From positions 248,001 to 312,000 of the forward strand of contig NZ_QGTR01000003.1 in NCBI RefSeq assembly GCF_003182275.1: 64,000 bases of DNA. The letters run 5' to 3'. Position numbers and translations under genes: made by a program. Origin of the DNA: Hoeflea marina. GTDB lineage: Bacteria > Pseudomonadota > Alphaproteobacteria > Rhizobiales > Rhizobiaceae. How positions within the stretch are numbered: position 1 is the stretch's first letter; each line of letters opens with the position of its first letter. The notes under the pieces are model-generated. The model was not told where the DNA came from, made no database searches, and saw nothing but the letters and a program-made list of their open reading frames with translations. Below, in pieces: positions 25,258 to 34,900 of this stretch.

Positions 25258-25772
25258 TGTCGTTCCTCCGCGAACAATCCGACGGGCCGCATCCGGCCTT
25301 CATGCCGCAACAGCCATTTCTTGCGCCACAGGCCACCGCCGAACCCGATGAGCGATCCGTCCGAGCCGATGCAGCGGTGACAGGGAATCACCACCGGAAC
25401 TCGATTGGTACCGCAATACCGGGCGATCACCCGCACGGATTCGATGTGGCCGACGTCGCGGGCAATGTCGCCGTAGGAGCATGTCTCTCCCAGCGGCACG
25501 CGGGCGAGCCGCTCCCAGACCTTGCGCTCGAGAGCATTGCCGCCGATCCTGAGCGGGGTGCGGAAGTCGGCGCTCTCGCCGGCGAAATAGGCCCGCAGTT
25601 CGGATTCGATCTGCCGCAGCGGCTCGGCGGACGCAGTCCCGGCGGTCGCGCCGGACGGCGGCTCATCATGGAACTCCAGCGCATGCAGGTGGGTCGCGTC
25701 GGCCAGCGCGCGCATCGGGCCGATCGGCGTGTCGAGCCACAACTCGGACAGTTCCTGGCACTCTCGGTCCAT
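25254..25772 (-). CDS. ogt: Methylated-DNA-protein-cysteine methyltransferase
   Basis: Repairs O6-alkylguanine by suicide transfer of the alkyl group. The 172-residue protein has the active-site motif VIPCHRCIG with Cys131, the helix-turn-helix YGDIARDVGHIESVRVIARYCGTN (recognition Arg and Asn hinge) and a C-terminal lobe ending WRKKWLLRHE. It lacks the N-terminal Ada domains, so it is a stand-alone Ogt. AGGAGGG precedes the ATG by 4-5 bases. First gene of a pair with the PEP-mutase family gene and divergent from merR. Confidence 0.93.
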   Translation of the reverse strand: MDRECQELSELWLDTPIGPMRALADATHLHALEFHDEPPSGATAGTASAEPLRQIESELRAYFAGESADFRTPLRIGGNALERKVWERLARVPLGETCSYGDIARDVGHIESVRVIARYCGTNRVPVVIPCHRCIGSDGSLIGFGGGLWRKKWLLRHEGRMRPVGLFAEERH

Positions 25773-25933
25773 GCAACCCTCCTGGGTGAGGCCGGTTCAT
25801 CCGCCCATGCTAGCCGCATCCGTCATGGCGCTCAATCCGGCCCGAGGGACCTCACTGACCGGCCCGGCCGGACCGGTCGACATATCCCTCCCGCACCGGG
25901 AGGCTTAAGATCCGGAAAAACGCAAACCCGCGC

Positions 25934-25964
25934 TTGACCTGGACCGTACTCCAGCTCGTAGGCT
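25934..25964 (+). promoter_or_regulatory. MerR-type promoter with 19-bp spacer and central dyad
   Basis: TTGACC (25934-25939) and TAGGCT (25959-25964) are separated by 19 bp, the overlong spacer that MerR activators untwist, and the spacer contains the dyad CTGGA (25939-25943) / TCCAG (25950-25954). It is about 75 bases upstream of merR and on the same strand, so it most likely drives merR and the following gene under MerR control. Confidence 0.7.
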
Positions 25965-26040
25965 TCAACCCAGTTGCAATTGGAGACCAGGCGATGGCGC
26001 GGATTGAAACCGCAACAGGGACGAGAGAAGGCACAGCTGC

Positions 26041-26427
26041 ATGAAGATCGGCAGGCTATCCGAACTGACCCGGCTCAGCATCGACACGCTGCGCTACTAC
26101 GAAAGGCTGGGGCTGATCGATCCGCCCTTTCGCAAGGGCGGACAACGGCTCTACGATCCCGACGCCGTGCGCTGGATTGAATTCCTCAAGGCGCTCAAGG
26201 CAACAGGCATGAGCCTTGAGGACATGAAGCGCTACGCGCTGATGCGGGCCAGGGGTCACGGCACCGCCGCAAACCGCCGTGTCATGCTGGAAAACCAGCA
26301 TGCAAAGGTGCTCAGCCGCATAGCCGAGCTGAGCGCGTGCGCGACACTGCTCGAATACAAGATCGCCAATTATCATGACATCGAGGCCAGCCACGAGCTT
26401 GCCGACAAGACGAGGCACGCGAAATGA
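26041..26427 (+). CDS. MerR family transcriptional regulator
   Basis: A 128-residue activator/repressor. Residues 1-70 are the MerR winged helix (KIGRLSELTRLSIDTLRYYERLGLI, RLYDPDAVRWIEFLKAL), followed by a dimerisation coiled coil (VMLENQHAKVLSRIAELSACATLLEYKI). Only one Cys (about residue 100) and no metal-binding loop are present, so it is not a classical metal sensor; an electrophile or organic ligand is more likely. Its stop codon overlaps the ATG of the carboxymuconolactone decarboxylase family gene, a pairing common for this regulator group. Confidence 0.9.
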   Translation: MKIGRLSELTRLSIDTLRYYERLGLIDPPFRKGGQRLYDPDAVRWIEFLKALKATGMSLEDMKRYALMRARGHGTAANRRVMLENQHAKVLSRIAELSACATLLEYKIANYHDIEASHELADKTRHAK

Positions 26428-26843
26428 CCATGCAGACCACCACATCCTCGGCCACACCTGAAACTGCCCTCGAGCGCGGACGCACCATCGTTGCCGCAAT
26501 CAACCCCGGCCTCGAAGAGGCTCTGGCCGCGAAATACGACACACTGGTCCCGGGTTTCGCCGAAACCCTGGTCGAATTTGCCTAAGGCAGGCTCTATGCG
26601 CGGGATGGACTTGACCTGAAGACCCGGCAGATCGCAACGGTCGCCGCGCTGTCCGCGCTCGGCGGACAAACCGGCCCGCAATTGCGCGTCAACCTCGAAC
26701 ACGCGCTGGCGGCCGGCGCAAGCCGGCGCGAACTGCTCGAGGTCATTCTGCAGATGTCGGTCTACGGCGGGATGCCGGCGGCCATCAATGGCATGAACAC
26801 CGCCATGGAGCTGTTTGCCCACCAGGATGCGCAGGCCTGTTGA
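26424..26843 (+). pseudogene. Carboxymuconolactone decarboxylase family gene interrupted by a TAA codon
   Basis: From the ATG at 26424 (overlapping merR by 4 bases) the frame encodes 53 residues ending PGFAETLVEFA, then TAA at 26583-26585, then continues in the same frame with [39 protein letters not shown] and [17 protein letters not shown] to the stop at 26841. The two parts read as one 139-residue CMD-family protein; relatives have Tyr at the broken position, so a TAC/TAT to TAA change is the simplest cause. The CxxC of AhpD is absent. No in-frame start near the stop could rescue the second part. A sequencing error cannot be ruled out. Confidence 0.82.
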
Positions 26844-26885
26844 CCCGCCTCCAGGCCGCCCGGAAGGCCGAACAGATGCCCTTCC

Positions 26886-28241
26886 TCAACGGGCCAGGAC
26901 GGCGCCCGGGCACGCCTCGCCCTTCCGCGTGCAGCGGCGGGTGAGGTCCAGCTTCGGATCCACGAGTCCCTCGACCGAATTGCCGAGATTGCGGCCGAAG
27001 CGATCTGCCTGGGCTTCGAGCGTCTCGCGCGTCGAGGGATCGAGAATGGCGATCGGGACCGACACCGCCAGCCCCGCCGCCGAGCCCACCGTGTTGGTCA
27101 CCGACAACGCTGTGGCGCCCAGTTCGGCGCCCAGGCCGATGTCCTGGTCGGTCACGGCCTGGCCGGCGATGAGGCGCTCGCCCAGGAGCCGCACCACTTC
27201 CGGGCTTTCGGCAAACTTCGAATGATTGAGCTTGTCACCGACCCGCAGCTTGGACAGGTCGAGCACGGTGATGCCTTCGGCTTCGAGCAGCTGACGGATT
27301 TTCGGGTCGTTGATGTCGACCTGGCCGAGCCGGTCGATGTTGCCGGAGATCCGGCGAGAGACTGTCAGCGCCCGGTCGTCGCGCGAGACGAAGACGGTGA
27401 ATTTGGGCCGGTCCGGGCCCATGTCGGCCAGTTGCTGGCGAAACACATCGATGTCGAGGTCAGGGGCCGCCAGGATGACGTTGGAAATCTTCGGCGGGAT
27501 GCGGCCGTCGCGGATCGCCATCTGCCTGAGCGATTCGATCGTCAGCCAGGTGCCCATCGAATGGGCAAGCACGGTGATGTCCTTGACTTCGCCGGCGCCG
27601 GCGGCGGCGGCGAGCACGCTTTCAAGCGCGGTGCGGGAATAGTTGGTGCTCTCCTTGTCGTAGCCATAGGCGAACACCGAACCGCGTGACGGCCAGGTGA
27701 ACAGCAGGGGTGCCGCCCCCGTGCCGCTGTCATGGGCGATCTGGGCGAAGCGGTAGACTGCCTTTTCGTAGCGGTTGTTGAAGCCGTGCACAAAGACCAG
27801 CAGCCGGCCGGAGCTGCCTGCATGGCCCGTGAACCAGGTCCTGGCCGCCGGCGCGCCGATCAGCGGGCTCACCGAGAGGGTGGCGAAGTCGCGCGCCGGG
27901 TTGGGCGGCAGCTTTTTTGGCCACTGCACCTCGCCGACAATGCGGTTCTCCTCCGGCGGAATGGACACCACCACCTCGTTGAAATCCACGCTGGCACCGC
28001 GTTCGCCGGAATAGAGAAGGCCGGGATTCTCGGAGCTGGCGCGCGTGGTGGCCACCAGCATCGAGACCCGGGATGCATCCGGCAGGCCTGCGCCGATCGG
28101 ACCCATCACGCCCTCCGGCGGGCTGGCGCAGGCGGCAAGCAGCGCGACCATGACGGCAAGGCCGCCGATGCACCGGCGCGTCAGTCCTGCCCGGGCGGCG
28201 GCGGAGTGCAAAGGCGCTGGCAAGGAGGCGAAGAGGTGCAA
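26886..28241 (-). CDS. Lipoprotein alpha/beta hydrolase (DUF900 family)
   Basis: About 451 residues, predicted outer- or inner-membrane lipoprotein: positive N terminus, hydrophobic stretch and lipobox LAAC with Cys38. The hydrolase domain shows VFVHGFNNRYEKAVYRFAQ, LFTWPSRGSVFAYGYD, the nucleophile elbow LAHSMGTW and a catalytic Asp in LAAPDLDID. This is the DUF900 esterase/lipase-like family; substrate unknown. The C-terminal 130 residues lie outside the fold and contain a Gly/Ala/Val-rich segment (GATALSVTNTVGSAAGLAVS). The start is probably TTG at 28241, weakly supported. Confidence 0.85.
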   Translation of the reverse strand: MHLFASLPAPLHSAAARAGLTRRCIGGLAVMVALLAACASPPEGVMGPIGAGLPDASRVSMLVATTRASSENPGLLYSGERGASVDFNEVVVSIPPEENRIVGEVQWPKKLPPNPARDFATLSVSPLIGAPAARTWFTGHAGSSGRLLVFVHGFNNRYEKAVYRFAQIAHDSGTGAAPLLFTWPSRGSVFAYGYDKESTNYSRTALESVLAAAAGAGEVKDITVLAHSMGTWLTIESLRQMAIRDGRIPPKISNVILAAPDLDIDVFRQQLADMGPDRPKFTVFVSRDDRALTVSRRISGNIDRLGQVDINDPKIRQLLEAEGITVLDLSKLRVGDKLNHSKFAESPEVVRLLGERLIAGQAVTDQDIGLGAELGATALSVTNTVGSAAGLAVSVPIAILDPSTRETLEAQADRFGRNLGNSVEGLVDPKLDLTRRCTRKGEACPGAVLAR

Positions 28242-28319
28242 GCTGGACTTCCAAGGTGTTGGGCGAGACGGGCGGCCGAGGGAGACCGATGCGAGGCACT
28301 CACCATAACACAGGCGGCT

Positions 28320-29222
28320 TCAGGTCAACAGCAACACCAGGATCCCGGCGACAATAAGGATGCAGCCGATGATCTCGAGCCTGTTGATGTGCTCGCGGAA
28401 GATCAGCACCGACGATGCGAAGGTGAAGATCATCTCCACTTGCGCCAGGGCCTTCACCACCGCCGCCGTCTGCAGCGTCATCGCCATGAACCAGCCGAAG
28501 GACGCAGTGGCGCCGACGAGGCCGACCATGGCTGCAATCTTCCAGGCGGCACGGATTCGCGCGAATTCCTCCGGTTTCTTCCAGGCCATGAACACGAGCA
28601 TGATCACGGTCTGGAAGATGATGGTCGTCAGCAGCGTGACGGCCGCCTGCATCATGAAGTTGGGCTGGCCCAGCGCCAGCGAGGCTGCACGGTAGGCCAC
28701 CGCGGCAATACCGAAGGCCGTGCCCGAGGCAATGCCGAGACCGGCCGTGCGGCTGAAGATCGAGGTGATCAGCGCCCTGGGGCTGATCGGAGACCGCGCC
28801 ACCGATATCAGCATCACGCCCAGCAGTGAAACAGCGATGGCAATCAGTGTCCTGATGCCGATCCTGTCGCCGACGAAGATCAGCCCGAAGAGCGCCGCCT
28901 GCGCCGGTTCGGTGCGCGAATAGGCCGTGCCGACGGCGAAATTGCGATGGCCGAACATCTGGATGAGCAAGGCCTGGGCGGTGATCTGGGCCAGGCCACC
29001 GACCACCACCCAGATCAGAAACGGCGTATTGAGCGGCGGCACAGGATAGCCGGCGCCATAGGCGAGCAACGCCACGAACATCGCCGCGAAGGGCACGCCA
29101 AAACCGAAGCGGACGAAGGTGGCGCCCGTCACACCCATCCTGCCCTTGATGTGTTTTTGCAGGACAGAGCGCATGTTCTGCAGAAAGGCGGCGCCAAGAG
29201 TGATGAGAATCCATGTTTGCAT
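28320..29222 (-). CDS. EamA/DMT family transporter
   Basis: 300 residues with about ten hydrophobic segments arranged as two EamA repeats, as in drug/metabolite exporters. The second repeat contains GFGWFMAMTLQTAAVVKALAQ-like and VEMIFTFASSVLIFREHINRLE, the typical late loop before the last helix. Likely effluxes a small metabolite; substrate not inferable. ATG at 29222 without a clear ribosome site. 78 bases upstream of the hydrolase gene on the same strand; divergent from the nucleotidase at 29324. Confidence 0.85.
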   Translation of the reverse strand: MQTWILITLGAAFLQNMRSVLQKHIKGRMGVTGATFVRFGFGVPFAAMFVALLAYGAGYPVPPLNTPFLIWVVVGGLAQITAQALLIQMFGHRNFAVGTAYSRTEPAQAALFGLIFVGDRIGIRTLIAIAVSLLGVMLISVARSPISPRALITSIFSRTAGLGIASGTAFGIAAVAYRAASLALGQPNFMMQAAVTLLTTIIFQTVIMLVFMAWKKPEEFARIRAAWKIAAMVGLVGATASFGWFMAMTLQTAAVVKALAQVEMIFTFASSVLIFREHINRLEIIGCILIVAGILVLLLT

Positions 29223-29323
29223 GCAGGGCGATTAGCACGCGCCGCCGCGGCGCGCATCCGGCTTTTTGCCTCACAAGGACGCTCCACCCTTTCCTTTCCG
29301 CGTCCGGTTGCCTATGCCGGGGC

Positions 29324-30037
29324 ATGACCCAGAAAACAACCGCTCCCGATGCCGCAGCCTTTGCAGATGTCACCGAATGGGTGTTCGATCTCGACAACAC
29401 GCTGTATCCGCGCCACACCGACCTGTTCTCGCAGATCGACAGGAAGATGACCCAGTTCATCCGCGACCTGCTCGATCTTGGCCATGACGAGGCGCGTGCG
29501 CTGCAAAAATCCTACTACCGGGACCATGGCACGACGCTCCAGGGCCTGATGATCCATCACAAGATCGATCCGAATGTCTTTCTCGAGCAGGTGCACGACA
29601 TCGACTATTCCTGGGTGAAGCCGGATGAGGCGCTCGGCGAGGCGATCAGGGCGCTGCCCGGCCGCAAGTTCATCTTCACCAACGGCGACACCACCCATGC
29701 CAGGCGGGCGGCCACAGCGCTCGGCATCCTCGACCATTTCGATGACATCTTCGACATCATCGCTGCCGACCTCACGCCCAAGCCGGCGGCCGCCACCTAT
29801 GACCGCTTCCTCGCCCGCCACGGCGTCGATGCGCGACGCGCCGCCATGTTCGAGGACCTGCCGCGCAATCTCAAGGTGCCGCATGACCTCGGCATGCGCA
29901 CGGTGCTGATCGTGCCGCGCAATCTCGACACCGTGCTCGATGAAGTCTGGGAGCACGAGGGCCGCGACGGCGATCACGTCCAGCATATCACCGATGATCT
30001 ATCCGGCTTCCTTCAGGCGGTGCTTCCGGGAGCGTGA
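29324..30037 (+). CDS. HAD-family pyrimidine 5'-nucleotidase-like phosphatase
   Basis: 237-residue HAD hydrolase of the subfamily annotated pyrimidine 5'-nucleotidase. Motif I is VFDLDNTLYP (nucleophile Asp, acid Asp two positions later), motif II FTNGD, motif III KPAAATYD region, and motif IV MFEDLPRNL. Cap helices lie at about residues 35-95. Start at 29324 is chosen because similarity begins shortly after; the frame is open upstream into the DMT gene's promoter. In relatives this gene often follows argB directly; here a 5-kb block separates them. Confidence 0.9.
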   Translation: MTQKTTAPDAAAFADVTEWVFDLDNTLYPRHTDLFSQIDRKMTQFIRDLLDLGHDEARALQKSYYRDHGTTLQGLMIHHKIDPNVFLEQVHDIDYSWVKPDEALGEAIRALPGRKFIFTNGDTTHARRAATALGILDHFDDIFDIIAADLTPKPAAATYDRFLARHGVDARRAAMFEDLPRNLKVPHDLGMRTVLIVPRNLDTVLDEVWEHEGRDGDHVQHITDDLSGFLQAVLPGA

Positions 30038-30100
30038 CCGCGTCGAAATGTTGGGCGACAATGCGCGTTGCGGAGGCTTTCAGCACCGTGGGCGAACTGA

Positions 30101-30955
30101 TCAGCCGCCCTGGTCGAGGCCGTAGAACTCCGCAATCGCCGCCCAGGCATCCTCGGCGGTGTCAACGAAGCGAATCAGGTCGAGATCGGACGGCGCTATG
30201 GTGCCGAAATCGGCCAGCGCCTCGAAATTGATCATGGTCTTCCAGAACTCGGTGCCGAACAGCAGCAGCGGCACCGGCGCCATGCGGCCAGTCTGGATCA
30301 GGGCCAGCGATTCGAACAGCTCGTCCATGGTGCCGAAGCCGCCGGGAAAGATGGTGATCGCCTTGGCGCGGATGAGGAAATGCATCTTGCGGATGGCGAA
30401 GTAGTGGAAGTTGAAGCTGAGCTCGGGCGTGACATAGATATTGGGCGCCTGCTCGTGCGGCAGCACGATGTTGAGACCGATGGAGCGTGCGCCGACATCG
30501 TGAGCGCCGCGGTTTCCCGCCTCCATCACACCCGGGCCGCCACCGGTGACGATCACGAATTCCTCGCCCTTCATCGACAGCGAGTGCTCCGAACAGAGCG
30601 CAGCAAACTTGCGCGCCTCTGTGTAGAAATGTGACGCTCCGCGCAAGCTCTTTGCCTGGATCTCGTTCTTGGCCGCCCAGGGATCGCCGCCAGGTTCCGG
30701 GATGCGGGCTCCGCCGAACATCACCACGGTCGAACGGATGTTGTTCTCGGCCAGGATTGTTCCGGCCTTCAGCAATTCGAGCTGCAGCCGCACCGGGCGC
30801 AGCTCCTCGCGGCACAGGAAGTCATCATCGGTGTAGGCGAGCTGGTAGGATGGCGAAAGCGTCTGCGGCGTCCTGGGCTGGCGCCTGGCTCGGATCTTGT
30901 CCGAGCGGTTGTCGGCCAGCGGGTCCCATGTGTCCTTGTATTGGTCGGCAGTCAT
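30101..30955 (-). CDS. LOG-family protein (TIGR00730 Rossmann fold)
   Basis: 284 residues. The family motif PGGFGTMDELFE and the preceding VTGGGPGVMEAGNRGA define the lysine-decarboxylase-like/LOG fold, which in several members releases free cytokinin-type bases from nucleotide monophosphates. There is an N-terminal extension of about 90 residues ahead of the core, as in the longer bacterial LOG subgroup, for which substrate is less certain. ATG at 30955 preferred; the frame extends 17 codons upstream. Convergent with the HAD nucleotidase gene and divergent from dapD. Confidence 0.87.
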   Translation of the reverse strand: MTADQYKDTWDPLADNRSDKIRARRQPRTPQTLSPSYQLAYTDDDFLCREELRPVRLQLELLKAGTILAENNIRSTVVMFGGARIPEPGGDPWAAKNEIQAKSLRGASHFYTEARKFAALCSEHSLSMKGEEFVIVTGGGPGVMEAGNRGAHDVGARSIGLNIVLPHEQAPNIYVTPELSFNFHYFAIRKMHFLIRAKAITIFPGGFGTMDELFESLALIQTGRMAPVPLLLFGTEFWKTMINFEALADFGTIAPSDLDLIRFVDTAEDAWAAIAEFYGLDQGG

Positions 30956-31098
30956 CAGTTTTTCCCCAGTCGTCCTCAAGCCGCATGCCGGAATTGACCC
31001 CGCCATCCTCCTCGCTTAGGACAAAGTCCATGTCGGATCTGGCGCCGTGTGCCATGCTCCTGTCCACGATAGTTGTCGAAACTTAAGGAATCGCCACG

Positions 31099-31953
<855 letters not shown>

Positions 31954-31956
31954 GCG

Positions 31957-32346
31957 ATGGCAACAAGACCAGCCAGGCACATGCGCGGGGACATGCGCTG
32001 GCTGCTGTTCAGCGGGTCGGGACGGATCTGCCGGCGAACCTATCTGCTCGGCATCGCATTCTGGATGGCGGTGCTGGCCATTCCCGTGACGACGGCGGTC
32101 AATGCCGGCGAGAGCACAGCGCGGGCCGTCGCAGGCTTCGGCATCATCCTCGCACTCCTGCCGGCGATCGCCTCACTGGCAACGCTGAGCGTCAAGCGGC
32201 TGCACGATATCGGACTGCCGTCCGGGTTGGTCTTTCTGCTGCTCGTGCCCGGGATTGCAGTCGTCGTGCTCTTCGGCCTGGTGGTCTGGCCATCGGCAAT
32301 CGGACCCAACCGCTACGGCCCGTCACCCGACAGGCCGGGCTACTGA
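31957..32346 (+). CDS. DUF805 family membrane protein
   Basis: 129 residues with three to four hydrophobic segments and the DUF805 signatures GRICRRTYLLGIAFW near the N terminus, VKRLHDIGLPSG in the middle and the closing GPNRYGPSP. Function unknown. Only 3 bases after dapD, so translationally linked in the dap cluster; its presence there is common in rhizobia but no role in lysine synthesis is known. Confidence 0.85.
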   Translation: MATRPARHMRGDMRWLLFSGSGRICRRTYLLGIAFWMAVLAIPVTTAVNAGESTARAVAGFGIILALLPAIASLATLSVKRLHDIGLPSGLVFLLLVPGIAVVVLFGLVVWPSAIGPNRYGPSPDRPGY

Positions 32347-32400
32347 CCGCCTGCCGCGCGCCATGGTGACAGCCGGAATTCAATGAGCTAACAAATCAGC

Positions 32401-33597
32401 ATGACCCTTACAGATCCCGTTCAGGTGTTGTCCGCCCTCATCCGCTGCCCCTCTGTCACCCCGCTGGAAGGCGGCGCGCTGGCAACGCTGGAATCGCTGA
32501 TCTCCCCCCTCGGCTTCGAGGTTGAGCGGGTCACCTTTCGTGATCCCGATACCCCCGACGTGGACAATCTCTACGCCCGGTTGGGCGGCGGTGGGCCACA
32601 TCTGATGTTTGCCGGACATACCGACGTGGTGCCGCCCGGCGACACCGCTGCCTGGAGCCGCGGACCGTTCTCGGCCGACATCGCCGACGGAATGATGTAC
32701 GGCCGCGGCGCGGTCGACATGAAGGGCGGCATCGCCTGCTTCGTCGCCGCGCTGGCCCGCCATGTCGAGGCCCACGGCGCCCCCGCCGGATCGGTGTCGC
32801 TGCTCATCACCGGCGACGAGGAAGGCCCCGCCATCAACGGCACCGAAAAGCTGCTGGCGCATGCGGCCGCCAAGGGAGAGCGCTGGGATGCGGCGATCGT
32901 CGGCGAGCCGACCAATCCCGACGCGATGGGCGACATGATCAAGATCGGCCGCCGCGGCTCGCTGTCGGGCACCGTCACCGTGCAGGGCGTGCAGGGCCAC
33001 GTCGCCTATCCGCACCTCGCCGACAACCCGCTGCGAAGCCTCATTGCCATGACAGCGGCGTTGTTGGACCCTCCGCTTGATTCCGGCAATGAGCGATTTC
33101 CGCCGACCAATCTGGAAATCACCTCCATCGATACCGGCAACACGGCCACCAATGTGATTCCGGCGCGCGCCACTGCGCAGTTCAATGTCCGCTTCAGCGA
33201 CATCTGGGACGGCGACAGCCTGGGCGCGGAGATCCGCGCCCGCCTCGATGCTGCTGCAACCGCCTCAGCGCTGCGGCCCGGGCGCGGCGCGGCACACTAC
33301 GAGATCGAGTTTCGCGAACGCCCCTCGCCATCGTTCCTGACGCGCGACCAGGCGCTGATCGATTCGCTTTCGGCGGCCGTTGCCTCGGTCACCGGCCGGA
33401 CGCCCGAGCTCTCGACCACCGGCGGCACTTCGGATGCGCGCTTCATCAAGTCGCACTGTCCCGTCGTCGAGTTCGGCCTGGTGGGCAAGACCATGCACAT
33501 GGTCGACGAGTGCGTGGCGCTCGACGATCTCGAGATCCTGACCCGGATCTATCAGGCGTTCCTGCAGGGCTGGTTCCATCGGGCCGGGGCGAATTGA
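32401..33597 (+). CDS. dapE: Succinyl-diaminopimelate desuccinylase
   Basis: Releases LL-diaminopimelate, the peptidoglycan and lysine precursor. 398 residues of the M20 metallopeptidase family with Zn ligands visible in FAGHTDVVPPGD, YGRGAVDMKGG (bridging Asp), the general-base Glu and neighbour in ITGDEEGPA, and a C-terminal His in KTMHMVDE. The lid/dimerisation domain begins near residue 180 (GRRGSLSGTVTVQGVQGHVAYP). Follows DUF805 by 54 bases. Confidence 0.97.
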   Translation: MTLTDPVQVLSALIRCPSVTPLEGGALATLESLISPLGFEVERVTFRDPDTPDVDNLYARLGGGGPHLMFAGHTDVVPPGDTAAWSRGPFSADIADGMMYGRGAVDMKGGIACFVAALARHVEAHGAPAGSVSLLITGDEEGPAINGTEKLLAHAAAKGERWDAAIVGEPTNPDAMGDMIKIGRRGSLSGTVTVQGVQGHVAYPHLADNPLRSLIAMTAALLDPPLDSGNERFPPTNLEITSIDTGNTATNVIPARATAQFNVRFSDIWDGDSLGAEIRARLDAAATASALRPGRGAAHYEIEFRERPSPSFLTRDQALIDSLSAAVASVTGRTPELSTTGGTSDARFIKSHCPVVEFGLVGKTMHMVDECVALDDLEILTRIYQAFLQGWFHRAGAN

Positions 33598-33598
33598 C

Positions 33599-34213
33599 TT
33601 GGGCCGGGACTTGATCCCTTCCTCCGACGAGGCGGCACGGTCGGTCGCCGGCGTCCTGATGCTCCTGCAGCGCCGCCCGCAGGGATTTGCCCTGCTCGAT
33701 ATCAGCCGTGACGGCTTCTTCCGATCCTTCGGCGCGTTCCTGTGGTGCTGGCCGGCACAGACATTCCTGTGGACCCTGGTCTGGCGCGACGCGCCGGAAA
33801 TCCGTCCGGAAGGCCTGGCTGACTATCTGCGTTTCTTCGCAATCGTCGGCCTGTGCGACATTGCCGCCTGGATCGTGCCCGTGCTGGTGCTGATCCCCGC
33901 CGCCCGCATCTTCGGCTTCGGCAAGCGCTTCACGCCGCTGATCGTGGCGACCAACTGGTTCGGGCTGGTGGCGGTCTACATCGCCTTCATCCCGGGCGTC
34001 CTGCGCCTCTTCACCCCGATCCCGGTGGAAGCAGGTCAGCTTCTCGCCCTCGTCTTCTACGGCATGGTCATCGGACTGTACTACCGGGTGGCGCGGATGA
34101 GCCTCGGCAACGACCCGATGCTGGCGGCACTGGTGACCATGATCACACTGATTTGCGGGCTGTTCATCTCGGAATTCGCCTATCGACTGCTCGGCGCGGG
34201 GCTGGGCTCGTGA
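33599..34213 (+). CDS. Multi-pass membrane protein downstream of dapE, unknown function
   Basis: About 204 residues with roughly five hydrophobic segments (FGAFLWCWPAQTFLWTLVW, FFAIVGLCDIAAWIVPVLVLI, LIVATNWFGLVAVYIAFIPGV and others) and a short soluble N terminus LMLLQRRPQGFALLDIS. I do not recognise a named family. The frame begins with TTG at 33599, one base after the dapE stop; this close spacing suggests translational coupling, but the ATG at 33656-33658 is a possible shorter start. Last gene before a RIME-like element. Confidence 0.7.
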   Translation: MGRDLIPSSDEAARSVAGVLMLLQRRPQGFALLDISRDGFFRSFGAFLWCWPAQTFLWTLVWRDAPEIRPEGLADYLRFFAIVGLCDIAAWIVPVLVLIPAARIFGFGKRFTPLIVATNWFGLVAVYIAFIPGVLRLFTPIPVEAGQLLALVFYGMVIGLYYRVARMSLGNDPMLAALVTMITLICGLFISEFAYRLLGAGLGS

Positions 34214-34251
34214 TCAGATGCTCAGGGTCCGGGTTGCCCCGCGGCTGCCCT

Positions 34252-34353
34252 CATGCATGTCGCCCGAAAGTGTGCGGCGGTTTCGGGATCACGACATGCA
34301 TACAAAGAGCTAAAGCACATCGCGTGAATCTGAATTCCCGCGATGTGCTTTAG
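34252..34353 (+). repeat. RIME1-like intergenic element, copy A
   Basis: A two-hairpin element. The first palindrome (34253-34301) has arms ATGCATGTCG/CGACATGCAT with inner arms CCCGAAA/TTTCGGG; the second (34310-34353) has perfect 15-bp arms starting CTAAAGCACATCGCG. The size, double-palindrome plan and sequence match my memory of the Rhizobium-specific intergenic mosaic element RIME1. It lies between the 3' ends of the dap cluster and cheW. Two further copies are at 42098 and 44147. Confidence 0.8.
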
Positions 34354-34432
34354 ACGGGCATTGCCGCGGTGCAAGACACCGGTTGCCTGACAGATTCCCG
34401 ACTTCCATTGCCGAGCGGGGGCGGATGCCGTG

Positions 34433-34900
34433 TCAGGCCGCCATTTCCTCGCTGTCGGGGAACAGGGCATCGAGATCAAGATAGCAGATCATCTGATCGG
34501 CCACCGGGATGATGGCCTTGGTCAGGCCACGCTCCGCCGTCGGCATCACTTCCGGCGCCGGCTGCAGGTCCTCGCCCTTGACCGTGATCATGTCCGACAC
34601 GTTTTCCACCAGCAGGCCGACGAGCTTGCCGGCGATGTTGGTGACGATGATGGCGCTGCGCTCGGTCGGCTTGATCGCCGGCAGGCCGAGGCGGATGGCC
34701 ATGTCGATGACCGGGATCACCGAGCCGCGCAGATTGATCACGCCCAGAACATGCGGCGGCGAGTGCGGCAGCATGGTCGAGGGCGCCCAGCCGCGGATTT
34801 CGCGCACCGACATGATGTTGACGCAGAACACCTGCTCCCCGAGGTGAAACGAGATGATCTCGAGTGTTCCGGCCATCTTTGCCCCTGTCTTGTCGTTCAT
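34433..34900 (-). CDS. cheW: Chemotaxis coupling protein CheW
   Basis: 155 residues; couples the kinase CheA to chemoreceptors. A single CheW/SH3-like domain: EIISFHLGEQVFCVNIMSVRE, VLGVINLRGSVIPVIDMA, VGLLVENVSDMITV. It begins in the stop codon of the chemoreceptor gene (TGATG overlap), so receptor and adaptor are made together. A second in-frame ATG eight codons later is possible. No cheA, cheY or cheR in the window. Confidence 0.93.
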   Translation of the reverse strand: MNDKTGAKMAGTLEIISFHLGEQVFCVNIMSVREIRGWAPSTMLPHSPPHVLGVINLRGSVIPVIDMAIRLGLPAIKPTERSAIIVTNIAGKLVGLLVENVSDMITVKGEDLQPAPEVMPTAERGLTKAIIPVADQMICYLDLDALFPDSEEMAA

